Positions 24,648 to 32,314 of a stretch of DNA of 53,393 nt are shown here, piece after piece. This stretch comes from Mameliella sp. CS4 (lineage in GTDB: Bacteria > Pseudomonadota > Alphaproteobacteria > Rhodobacterales > Rhodobacteraceae), in contig NZ_JAHXRQ010000027.1 of NCBI RefSeq assembly GCF_019392335.1, positions 1 through 53,393 on the forward strand, in the 5' to 3' direction. Every line of letters begins with the position of its first letter. Position 1 is the first letter of the stretch. Below the pieces are notes generated by a model. The model ran no database searches. It was not told the DNA's origin and saw only the letters and a list, made by a program, of their open reading frames with translations. Position numbers and translations under genes: made by a program.

Positions 24648-26104
24648 GACGCTAGGGAATCCTTGGGTGTTTGGACTGCGTTGAACCGAGCGGTGCCGGT
24701 ATCGACGTGATAGTCCTTTATATAATCTGGTGCGATACGCGCCAGATTGTCCACCGCCTCGATGATCGATTTCGCCTTGGAATCGGTCATCAGCGCCGAA
24801 AGGTTTAGCCGCACCCAGCCCGGTTTTGCGGTTTCCTCGCCGCGCTCCAGGGCCGCAATGGTCTCGTCCGACTCGGCCCGGCCCAGGCCCAGCAGCCTAT
24901 GGGCGTAGGAACCGGCGCAGGCGCATCCCCCGCGCGCCTGCACGCCGGTCATGTCGCTGAGCAGGCGGGTGAAGAACTGATGATGCACCAGTTCCTGTTG
25001 CCCGTCGCGGATGCGAAAGGAAAAGATCGGCAGGGCGTTTGCGTCGGTCGGCCCCAGCAATTCGATCCGGTCGTTTTGCGTCCAGACCGCAAGCGCGCGC
25101 TTGCGCAATTCCGCCTGGCGAGTGTCCAGCCAGTCCTGGCCCAGCGCCTCTTTCACCAGCATGGCCAGTGCCGCGCGGATGTCGCCGGTCACATTGGGGG
25201 TGCCCCCCTCTTCGCGCGCGGACAGGCTGTTCGAATAGACATGGCCCCAGGGCGAGACAAAACTGACCGTCCCGCCACCCGGAAGCGTCGGCACCCGACG
25301 GCGGGCGATCCCGTCTTGGATGACCGCGATACCGCTGGACCCGGGACCCCCGGGAAATTTGTGCGGCGAGAAGACGATGGCATCCTTCTGTGCATCGGTG
25401 CCTGTCTTCATGTCCATCTCGCAATAGGGACCGGCACAGCCGTAGTCCCAGATCGCCAACGCTCCGTGGCTCCGCAGTAACCGCGTAACCGCATCCACAT
25501 CAGAGAGGATACCCGTCACGTTTGAGGCTGCCGAAAAAGTACCCACCACCATCGCGGCACCTTCTGCCGCCTTCAAGGCACGGGACAGGTCATCCATATC
25601 GACACCGCCCTTTTCGGCCTCGGCGATCTCGATCACCTCGGCCCCCGTCTCGCGCCAGGGCAGGATGTTGGAGTGATGTTCGTAAGGCCCGGTCAGGACG
25701 ACAACGCGCTGACCTGCGGTGACAAGGCCAGACAGATCCAGAAGTCCGACAATCCGGTTGATCCCGGCGGTAGAGCCGGCCCCGGCAAAGATCACGCTCA
25801 TACCATCGCCGGCGCCGACCATCCGGGCGATTTCGGCCCGTGCGGCCTCTCTCAGTCGGGTCATGTACTCGCCGCAGTAGGATGCCTGTGTGTGCGTGTT
25901 GGCGTAGTAGGGCAGCACCCGGTCGCGCACAAAGTCCTCAACCTGCGTCAGCGCCCGCCCCGAAGCGACATAGTCTGCGTAGATCAGCGGGCGCAGGCCG
26001 TAGGGACCTTCGATCTTTGCGTCCTCGCCGATCAGTCCGGCGCGGATCCGGTCGTGGATATCGGCGCCTGTCAGCGCGGCTTTGAAGTCTTCGAGCGGTG
26101 TCAT
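24644..26104 (-). CDS. PLP-dependent class-V aminotransferase/cysteine-desulfurase-like enzyme
   Basis: The 486-residue enzyme has the class-V fold: ANTHTQASYCGEYM near residue 68, GAGSTAGINRIVG cofactor loop, GPYEHHSNILPWRE, DYGCAGPY and the Schiff-base lysine in VFSPHKFPGGPGSSG. The C-terminal loop reads ARGGCACAGSYAHRL, which differs from the catalytic loop of SufS/IscS but is typical of a separate class-V branch of unclear function. It could release sulfur, selenium or an amino group. It is the promoter-proximal gene of the minus-strand run; GAGGAC precedes the ATG at 26104. Confidence 0.88.
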   Translation of the reverse strand: MTPLEDFKAALTGADIHDRIRAGLIGEDAKIEGPYGLRPLIYADYVASGRALTQVEDFVRDRVLPYYANTHTQASYCGEYMTRLREAARAEIARMVGAGDGMSVIFAGAGSTAGINRIVGLLDLSGLVTAGQRVVVLTGPYEHHSNILPWRETGAEVIEIAEAEKGGVDMDDLSRALKAAEGAAMVVGTFSAASNVTGILSDVDAVTRLLRSHGALAIWDYGCAGPYCEMDMKTGTDAQKDAIVFSPHKFPGGPGSSGIAVIQDGIARRRVPTLPGGGTVSFVSPWGHVYSNSLSAREEGGTPNVTGDIRAALAMLVKEALGQDWLDTRQAELRKRALAVWTQNDRIELLGPTDANALPIFSFRIRDGQQELVHHQFFTRLLSDMTGVQARGGCACAGSYAHRLLGLGRAESDETIAALERGEETAKPGWVRLNLSALMTDSKAKSIIEAVDNLARIAPDYIKDYHVDTGTARFNAVQTPKDSLAS

Positions 26105-26205
26105 GTCGTCCTCAGCAGATGAGGTTTGATTGTGACGCAGCTTTTGCAAAAATCTTCACATATTTTCCCTATTGAACCTCAAAATTTGGGTCGTATGATC
26201 GAAGA
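26105..26205. promoter_or_regulatory. Divergent promoter region of the Lrp-regulated cluster
   Basis: The 101-base gap between the PLP-enzyme start and the Lrp-type regulator start is clearly AT-richer than its surroundings (TTTTGCAAAAATCTTCACAT and ATTTTCCCTATTGAACC). TTTTGCAAAA at 26143-26152 is a 10-base palindrome. Lrp/AsnC regulators usually bind such AT-rich sites between themselves and a divergent target, so this is the probable operator and promoter for both directions. Exact -35/-10 boxes were not assigned. Confidence 0.55.
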
Positions 26206-26676
26206 ATGGCCCATGATCCAGATCAATTTGATTGTCGCATTCTGGAAGAGCTTCAGCGCGACGCGTCACAGTCGCAGCGGGCCTTGGCGGACACTGTCGG
26301 CCTGTCGCAGAACGCCTGCTGGCGCCGGCTCAAGGCGCTGGAGGCATCGGGGGCCATTCGTGGCAAAACGGTGGTCATCGACCGCGAAAGACTGGGCGCC
26401 GGTTTCGTCGTCTTCTCGCTGGTCAAGACGCGGCACCATTCGGCGGACTGGCTTCGCCACTTCCGCAACCATGTCTCGGCCATCCCGGAGGTGATCGACT
26501 TTTTCCGCATCGGCGGCGAGTACGACTACCTGCTGAAAATCGTCGCGCGGGACATGGCGGGCTATGACGATGTCTACAAGCGCCTGATCGAAAATATCGA
26601 GCTGGAAACCGTCACCTCGTTTTTCGCGATGGAAGCGATCGAGGAGCAACGCCCGATCCCCCTGCGCCAGGTGTGA
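26206..26676 (+). CDS. Lrp/AsnC family transcriptional regulator
   Basis: This 156-residue protein has an N-terminal helix-turn-helix (CRILEELQRDASQSQRALAD, then GLSQNACWRRLKALEASGAI) and a C-terminal RAM/AsnC ligand-binding domain (FFRIGGEYDYLLKIVARDM, SFFAMEAI). Members sense an amino acid or related small molecule and often activate a divergently transcribed catabolic operon. It faces the ten-gene minus-strand cluster across 101 bases and is the obvious local regulator. Its ligand is probably the imported compound or an amino-acid product. Confidence 0.93.
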   Translation: MAHDPDQFDCRILEELQRDASQSQRALADTVGLSQNACWRRLKALEASGAIRGKTVVIDRERLGAGFVVFSLVKTRHHSADWLRHFRNHVSAIPEVIDFFRIGGEYDYLLKIVARDMAGYDDVYKRLIENIELETVTSFFAMEAIEEQRPIPLRQV

Positions 26677-26778
26677 AATCGCGTCCAAATGGGCGGGCCG
26701 TTGTTCGACGCGTATCGGACATGTCGCTGGCATGTTGCCAGTGCAGTTGATTTTCGTGCCGTGCCTCACCTCTGCTCA

Positions 26779-27012
26779 TCAGTTCAGCCCGCCGGACGGG
26801 GCGGCGCTGCCGAAGGTACAACCGGTCACGGTCTGGCCGGTCCGCAGGCAATGAATGTCGCGCCCGGCGCTGTCTTCGCAGACGACGGTCCGGGCATGGA
26901 CACGGGGACTGCCGCCTGACAGGCGACAGTCCTTCGTGAAATCCGTGATGCTGTAGGCCTGGCCGTTCGCGGGCCAGAGGGTCAGGGCGGCAACGGCCAG
27001 ATGGGTCAGCAT
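26779..27012 (-). CDS. Small secreted cysteine-containing protein, 77 aa
   Basis: The product has a signal peptide (MLTHLAVAALTLWPANGQA) and a mature part of about 58 residues with four cysteines (C29, C45, C55, C65), enough for two disulfides. No family is recognised. The ATG at 27012 follows GGAAAGGACC. It is the last of three small secreted-protein genes reading in the same direction, with gaps of 43 and 36 bases, likely one transcript. Confidence 0.7.
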   Translation of the reverse strand: MLTHLAVAALTLWPANGQAYSITDFTKDCRLSGGSPRVHARTVVCEDSAGRDIHCLRTGQTVTGCTFGSAAPSGGLN

Positions 27013-27055
27013 GATGTGGGTCCTTTCCTGTGAGGGTCCGGTTGCGGGGCCGCGC

Positions 27056-27208
27056 TCAAAAGCGCACGGCCTCACACAGGACGTCGGCGAAGTTCAGGCC
27101 GGCGCAATTGGCGGCCAGCATTGCCGGTTCGGCATGGGCGGGGGCCAGGGCGGCCAGTCCGCAGGCAAGCGTCGCGGCAAGGGCGAGGGGGGAGATCAGG
27201 CGTGTCAT
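27056..27208 (-). CDS. Small secreted protein, about 50 aa
   Basis: A clear signal peptide (MTRLISPLALAATLACGLAA, cleavage near AHA-E) is followed by only about 23 mature residues containing two cysteines (AANCAGL and VLCEAVRF). GAGGA lies a few bases upstream of the ATG at 27208. The tiny size and context between two other secreted-protein genes suggest a secreted peptide of unknown role. Confidence 0.6.
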   Translation of the reverse strand: MTRLISPLALAATLACGLAALAPAHAEPAMLAANCAGLNFADVLCEAVRF

Positions 27209-27244
27209 GTCGGTATCCTCGAAAGCGGGGTCCGTGCCTGCCAC

Positions 27245-27784
27245 CTAGCGGTGGCAGGTCCAGGAGTAGGGATCGTTGCGGTTGCTGTAGGAGGCCTTGG
27301 GCAACCCGTGCTGTTCGCGACAGGCGGTCGAGACCGAGATCCCCCAACGGTTGTGCTGACCGGAGGCACACACCCAGTCCAGGGCGGTCTTGCCGACCAG
27401 CTTGGCGCGGGCGCTCTGTCCGAAGTGCTTCTTGCAGTAGCGCGTCAGGTCGACACCGGGGGCCTTGGGCTGCGGCTTGTAGCAGTACCAGGAATAGGGA
27501 TCACCGGCCGAGGTATACCGGGATTTCGGCAGACCATGCTGGTCCTGGCAGGCGCGGTTCACAGAGATGCCCCAGGTCTGCGTCGGCGACTTGTAGCACT
27601 TCCATGCCAGTGCCGAATATGTGGTCAGCCGGGCATCGGCGCGGTGGTACTTCTGGCAGTATTCCTGCAGGTCCGGGCGCTTGACCTGGACGTTCAGGGG
27701 GCTGGCCTCGGCCACGGTGACGATGCTGCTTTCCAGCGAGGCGAGGGTCATCACGAGGGTAAGTGTCTTTTTCAGGGTATTCAT
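27245..27784 (-). CDS. Secreted protein with two Cys-rich tandem repeats
   Basis: After a signal peptide (about residues 1-27) the 179-residue protein consists of two copies of a domain of about 70 residues. Each has four cysteines with nearly equal spacing (C43, C63, C79, C101; C117, C139, C155, C177) and shared motifs: TYSALAWKC / KTALDWVC, WGISVNRAC / WGISVSTAC, QHGLPKSRY / QHGLPKASY and DPYSW-x-C at the end. Two disulfides per domain are likely. I recall similar GIS-x-x-x-AC / DPYSWYC domains in other proteobacteria but no known function. It is divergent from the CadC-like regulator across the iteron region. Confidence 0.82.
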   Translation of the reverse strand: MNTLKKTLTLVMTLASLESSIVTVAEASPLNVQVKRPDLQEYCQKYHRADARLTTYSALAWKCYKSPTQTWGISVNRACQDQHGLPKSRYTSAGDPYSWYCYKPQPKAPGVDLTRYCKKHFGQSARAKLVGKTALDWVCASGQHNRWGISVSTACREQHGLPKASYSNRNDPYSWTCHR

Positions 27785-27883
27785 TGTTCGTAATCCTTTG
27801 ATCTTGTTCCGGCGCCATGTTCCGGGATGTTCGGGGCTGGCGCCGTTGCGTTTCGGTAAAATCGTTTTGCGGCCCGGGCGGCT

Positions 27884-27972
27884 GAAATGTCCTGACGGGG
27901 TCGGCGAAATGATACGAAACCACTCGAAATCCTCTGAAATCAGGGCAAAAACACCCTGAAATCCCGCCGAAA
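27884..27972. promoter_or_regulatory. Phased GAAA iteron array between divergent genes
   Basis: The tetramer GAAA, mostly inside YGAAAY, occurs at 27884, 27906, 27916, 27926, 27936, 27958 and 27969, with a degenerate copy (CAAA) at 27946. The steps are 22, 10, 10, 10, 10, 12 and 11 bases, so all copies face roughly one side of the helix. The array lies in the 255-base gap between the secreted-repeat gene and the CadC-like regulator. OmpR-type winged helices bind tandem direct repeats of 10-11 bp, so this is probably the operator of that regulator. Confidence 0.6.
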
Positions 27973-28039
27973 CCGTGTAACCTGAGCCGAATGGGCCATG
28001 CGTTGCCGCCCTCGAACCCGCTGCGGAGAACCGGCGCCG

Positions 28040-29704
28040 ATGACTGCGCAAGAGGTCATTTACTTCGACGAAAGGAGCCGGACCGTACGGCTGGGAGGCG
28101 GCGAACCGGTGGCGATCCGGGCCAAGAGCTTTGCCGCCTTCATGGTCCTTTCCCGGGCTTACCCCGGGCAGGTGTCCAAGGACGTGTTGATCGAAGAGGT
28201 CTGGGGCGGGGCGGCGGTGTCGGACGACAGCATCACGCAGGCGATCTCGACCATTCGCCGGGCCCTGGGGGACAAGGATCATGCGCTGCTGCAGACGAAC
28301 CCCGGGACGGGCTATTGCCTCATGGTTCCTGCCTTGCCCGAAGGGGCATCGCCCGCTGCGCCAGAGCCGACAGGCGCGGCGTCCACGTCCCGGCGGACGC
28401 TGCCCTTGGTCGTGGCGGGCGTTCTGGCTCTTGTGCTGGCGGTCGGCGCGGGGACGTTCATGCTGTTCGGGCGTGCCGCAGCGCCGGCCCCCGAGATTCA
28501 GCCACAGGGAGAAGGTCCGGCCGTGGCCGTCCTGGGGTTCGAGGTGTTGGGAGGCGCGCCTGATCTGGCGGTTTTTTCACGCGGGCTGCAAAGCGACATC
28601 ATCGTCGCGCTGAGTGAGCTCGACACCGTGTCCGTGCTTGCGCCCTCTGTTCTGGACACCGGGCCGGACGCGGGTCAGACACCATTGCGGGCCTATGCCG
28701 CGCACGGGGCGCGGTTTGTCGTCGGCGGGACGGTCCAGCAATCCGGGGCGGGCCTGCGCATTTCCAGCCACCTCATCGATACGCGCACCAGCCAGATCGT
28801 CTGGGTGCGGCGCTGGGATGGCCCAAGGGAAGACCTGCAGACCCTGCAGGATGATGTGGTCGCCGCCCTTGCCAATGAGCTGGCCAACCCCTGGAGCGGT
28901 CAGATCACCGGGCTGGGGATGGAGGTGATCGGAGACCCGCCCGAGAACGCCAGCCCCGAGACGCACATCCAGCTGGGGGGACAGCGGTTTACCGCCTTCA
29001 ACGGTCCGGCCTTCACCGAGGCCGAGCGCCACTTTCGCGACGCGCTCGAGATCGACTCTGGGAATGCCGAGGCCTGGGCGGGGCTGTCCTTTGTTCTGGG
29101 CGGGATGATCCCGCTGGTCCAGGGGGACGAGGCCAAGGCGTTGCGCGACGCGCGCGCCAACAGTGGCCGCCAAGCCTATCACCTGGGCGCGGGATCCGGC
29201 AGGAGCCTGCTGGCCGGCAGCTGGACGGCGGCCCTGCGCGGCAACCGGACCGAGACGCTGCGCCGCCTCCGTGAGGCCGCGGACAAGCTTGCAAGCGATG
29301 CCGACGGGCTGGCTCTGGCGTCGATCCAGGGGGCCTTGATCACTGAAGACTACGCCGAGGCCGCCCGCTGGGGGGCCCGCGCGCTGGACATGAAAGGGGA
29401 TGCGGCGCCCGACTGGTACTACCTTGGCCCCGCTTTCGCGGCATTGTTCCAGGGCGATACCGAGGCGGCGCGGGCCTTCCTGCACCGGGCCCCGCCGGGG
29501 TATCCCCCGGTGCTGGCCCTGCTGTCCGGCCTCGAGGCCGGGCGGGGGCAGCCGGATCGGGCGGTCGAGACCGCTGCGCGTTTGCGCATGTTGCACAATG
29601 ACTTCACCGTCGAGGGTTATCTGGACGCAGAGCTTTTCTACCCCGAGAGCAAGCGCGAAACGCTGCGCGCGCTGCTGTCATCGTCCGGCGTCCGGATGCG
29701 CTGA
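28040..29704 (+). CDS. CadC-like membrane-anchored winged-helix regulator with TolB-like and TPR regions
   Basis: The 554-residue protein begins with an OmpR-type winged helix (about residues 5-97; DSITQAISTIRRALGDKD and NPGTGYCLM), then a Pro/Ala-rich linker and one membrane helix (about 121-143). A TolB-N-like domain follows (AVAVLGFEVLGGAPDLAVFSR, then SDIIVALSELD), and a C-terminal TPR-rich half (EAERHFRDALEIDSGNAEAW, AARWGARALDM). It probably reads a periplasmic signal and acts at DNA from the membrane. I used the ATG at 28040, preceded by GGAGAA. Its likely targets are the divergent secreted-protein genes and itself. Confidence 0.88.
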   Translation: MTAQEVIYFDERSRTVRLGGGEPVAIRAKSFAAFMVLSRAYPGQVSKDVLIEEVWGGAAVSDDSITQAISTIRRALGDKDHALLQTNPGTGYCLMVPALPEGASPAAPEPTGAASTSRRTLPLVVAGVLALVLAVGAGTFMLFGRAAAPAPEIQPQGEGPAVAVLGFEVLGGAPDLAVFSRGLQSDIIVALSELDTVSVLAPSVLDTGPDAGQTPLRAYAAHGARFVVGGTVQQSGAGLRISSHLIDTRTSQIVWVRRWDGPREDLQTLQDDVVAALANELANPWSGQITGLGMEVIGDPPENASPETHIQLGGQRFTAFNGPAFTEAERHFRDALEIDSGNAEAWAGLSFVLGGMIPLVQGDEAKALRDARANSGRQAYHLGAGSGRSLLAGSWTAALRGNRTETLRRLREAADKLASDADGLALASIQGALITEDYAEAARWGARALDMKGDAAPDWYYLGPAFAALFQGDTEAARAFLHRAPPGYPPVLALLSGLEAGRGQPDRAVETAARLRMLHNDFTVEGYLDAELFYPESKRETLRALLSSSGVRMR

Positions 29705-29911
29705 AGTGTCGGTCCTGCAGGCGTGAACAGGCGCTGTGGATTTCAAAGCTCGCGCATGGTTGATTGAGACCGCGTGCAGTTGGATCGGTTCAGGTCCGGT
29801 TCAGATATCTGCTCTATGACGGTCAGAAACCCGTGCACTTACAGGCGTGGGCGTGACCATCCAACACGGCCAGAATTCCCCTGGCCCAACAGACGAGTCG
29901 AGAATTTCCCA

Positions 29912-30463
29912 ATGATCCTGAACAAGAACTTGGCCGTGGCCCTGCTTCTTTGTGTCGCCCAGCCCGCCCTGGCCTACGAATGGTCCCATTCCGTCCCGAA
30001 TGTCTATGGCAAGGGCGACTGCGCGTTGACCCTGGTGGACGCGGATGCCGACGTCTTCTTCAAACTTGTCTACGATGCCAAGACGCAGTCCCGCCGCCCC
30101 ACCGACGACCATGAGATCCGCATTACCCTGACGGCGCCAAAGACGGCTTTCCATGACAGCGCGGTGTCGGAACCCGGCGGCGCGCTAAGCCACGGAGGCC
30201 TGCGCGCGACCTGGACCGAAACGCTGGACCACGCGGCGGCGCATCGATTCGTGACCTGGATCTACAACGAGATCTACGTTCGGCAGGCGGGCGACGGCCG
30301 CCGCTTCATGTCCCATGTTTCCGACTACGTCTTTCCCTTGCCCGGCTTCGACGGCCCGTTCGAGGAATTCGCCGCCTGCGCCCGAATGCATCGCGAGGGG
30401 ATGCCCGAGGCCCCGGTCATCGCACCGGCGAAACCGGGCGAGCCTGGCTACGACGGGTACTAA
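29912..30463 (+). CDS. Secreted hypothetical protein, 183 aa
   Basis: A signal peptide (MILNKNLAVALLLCVAQPAL, then AYEW) precedes a mature protein of about 162 residues with two cysteines (GDCALTL, FAACARM) and no recognised domain. A central stretch (DHEIRITLTAPKTAFHDSA) suggests beta structure. I took the ATG at 29912 because it gives the signal peptide; upstream in-frame codons to 29774 do not look like a leader. It follows the CadC-like regulator by 207 bases on the same strand. Confidence 0.72.
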   Translation: MILNKNLAVALLLCVAQPALAYEWSHSVPNVYGKGDCALTLVDADADVFFKLVYDAKTQSRRPTDDHEIRITLTAPKTAFHDSAVSEPGGALSHGGLRATWTETLDHAAAHRFVTWIYNEIYVRQAGDGRRFMSHVSDYVFPLPGFDGPFEEFAACARMHREGMPEAPVIAPAKPGEPGYDGY

Positions 30464-30524
30464 CGGCCCCGGGCGCGGCGGGTCACTTGGTCTTGCAACA
30501 GACCGAGAGGTTCAGCTCGCCGTG

Positions 30525-31130
30525 TCAGTATTCGCCGTTCCAGGTCACCGCGACGGAATTGTGCCCGCGGATGGAGGAGTTTCCGAACCGCTTCGTCTTG
30601 AGATACGAGGTGTCGCCGCCGTGGTACATGCGGATCGCGGCCATGCGCCCCTGCTGGCCTTTGAAGCCCGCCGGGCATTTTCTCGACCGAAAGATGCAAT
30701 ACGGCTCTGCGGGCCAGTCGGGTTCCTTTTTCAGCGCTGTGATCCGGTCACGCAGCTTGGCAAGCTCGTCTGCCAGCGCCTGTTGATCCTTCTTGACCGG
30801 TTCGGCAATTGCGCCGTGGATCAGGCTGCAGTCGATTTCGCCAAAGACGGCAACGATATCCGGTAAGCCCATCTCTTGCGCGATCTCCTTGCCAGCGGCA
30901 CCGCGCAGAAGGGACAGCCCCAAGTCGTCGGCGGGCAGGGCGCGGTCATCGGAAAGGCCATGAAAGGCCTCGAACACCGGATCGAAATCGCCGGATGGAA
31001 AGGGGGCAAAGGGCTGTTGGATCATGTGCCGGAGAACCGTGGCCGGTGCGCCGAAACGCCCCTCACCCAAACGCGCCAGGGGGCCGCTTGGACGCGCCAC
31101 AAAAACGCTGATACGCACATCCTCATGCAA
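30525..31130 (-). CDS. Hypothetical protein with probable premature TGA
   Basis: The frame encodes about 200 residues, with a coiled-coil-like stretch (KKDQQALADELAKLRDRI) and a C-terminal domain with CPAGFKGQQGRMAAIRMYH and GNSSIRGHNSVAVTWNGEY. It ends at TGA (30525-30527), but the same frame goes on for 13 more sense codons (HGELNLSVCCKTK) to a second TGA at 30483-30485, and this extension looks like the natural last strand of the domain. The start is uncertain: TTG at 31130, GTG at 31118 or ATG at 31025. No family is recognised. Confidence 0.5.
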   Translation of the reverse strand: MHEDVRISVFVARPSGPLARLGEGRFGAPATVLRHMIQQPFAPFPSGDFDPVFEAFHGLSDDRALPADDLGLSLLRGAAGKEIAQEMGLPDIVAVFGEIDCSLIHGAIAEPVKKDQQALADELAKLRDRITALKKEPDWPAEPYCIFRSRKCPAGFKGQQGRMAAIRMYHGGDTSYLKTKRFGNSSIRGHNSVAVTWNGEY

Positions 31131-31392
31131 TACCTTGAACTCTGGCGGAGCAGCGGTAGCAGGCGTTGAGACTCCACGGGGAGCAGGTCAGGATCAATAC
31201 ACGCAGAAAAATGAACAAGGCCGAAGATTCTGCTCTGGCTTGATGGAGCCTTGATCTAACAACCGGGCAACACACGTGATATCGGGAGCGTCTGTTTCAG
31301 ATGGGGTGTCAGTCCCTTCGGAAGATTGATCCTCCATGTACCTTTTTCTACCTTTACGGTATCAAGGCAGGACGCCTGCAGGGAGGCGTGAC

Positions 31393-32145
31393 ATGCACGC
31401 AAAACAAAAAGCCTTTTCCTACGGGGGGTTGCCCGAATGCCAGGCCTGCCCGGTGCGTGCCGTCGGGGTCTGTTCCGGTGCGGGCGCGTCGGATCTGGCC
31501 TTTCTCGCGCATCGCAAGAGCTATCGCTGCTTCGCACCAGGCGAACGGATTGCGCTGTCCGGGGCGGAACCGGCCGAGGTGGCGACGATGATGAGCGGGC
31601 TTGCCACGATGAGCCGGACGCAGGAACGCGGCACCCGGCAGATCGTCTGCCTCTTGCAGCCGGGGGATCTGATCGGCCAGCCTTGGCGCGATACGGTCAC
31701 ATTCGATGTCGAGGCGCTGACCCATGTCGAGACCTGCGCCTTTCGCTCTGATCTGTTCGAGGAGGTGCTTGACCAGGTCCCGGGGATGCGGGCGAGCATG
31801 ATGGAAAAGGCACTGGCCGATCTGGACGAGGCCCGGCGCTGGCTGGGGGTGCTGGGCCACAGGACCGCGCGTCAGAAACTGGCCAGCCTGCTGGTTCTGC
31901 TCGCGATGCGTCAGACCGTGACGCCTCCCCCTGAAAGCGGCTGTGTCGTGGACATGATGCTGAGCCGCGAGCAGGTGGCAGACCTCTTGTCGATGACATT
32001 CGAGACCGTCTCGCGGCAGATTGCCGGGCTCGTCCGGGATGACCTGATCCGCCCGTTGTCCCGGCGTGTTTTCGAGGTTCCTGACCTGCGGGCCTTGATG
32101 GTGGTCTCGGGCGAGGACGCCGACGGCGGGCCCTACCAGGCCTGA
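31393..32145 (+). CDS. FNR-like (Crp/Fnr family) transcriptional regulator
   Basis: The 250-residue protein has an N-terminal cysteine cluster (C16, C19, C27) plus an internal Cys115 in VETCAFRSD, the arrangement that binds the oxygen-labile 4Fe-4S cluster in FNR. The cAMP-binding-like beta-roll follows (APGERIALSGAEPAEV), then a dimerisation helix and a C-terminal HTH (LSREQVADLLSMTFETVSRQ). It should switch genes between aerobic and anaerobic growth. GGGAGG precedes the ATG at 31393. The NMT1-like ABC transporter genes start 169 bases downstream, but I found no perfect TTGAT-N4-ATCAA box in that gap. Confidence 0.9.
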   Translation: MHAKQKAFSYGGLPECQACPVRAVGVCSGAGASDLAFLAHRKSYRCFAPGERIALSGAEPAEVATMMSGLATMSRTQERGTRQIVCLLQPGDLIGQPWRDTVTFDVEALTHVETCAFRSDLFEEVLDQVPGMRASMMEKALADLDEARRWLGVLGHRTARQKLASLLVLLAMRQTVTPPPESGCVVDMMLSREQVADLLSMTFETVSRQIAGLVRDDLIRPLSRRVFEVPDLRALMVVSGEDADGGPYQA

Positions 32146-32314
32146 CCCGGTCGCCGGGCCGGATATGCTGGCTGCACAAGCAACGGGCAGGCCGTCCAGT
32201 TTCCCCTAATAAATGGGCATTTGCCTGTTTCGTCGGCATTGGGGGCGTCAGGCGCGTTCCTCTTGTCGGCGGCTTGCAGCAGCCTATCGTCCGGTTGCCA
32301 ACAGGGAGAGACCA

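Noticed and set aside
32146..32314. Possible thiamine (TPP) riboswitch before the NMT1-like gene
   Set aside because: The expected CTGAGA and ACCTGA elements are not present in the leader.
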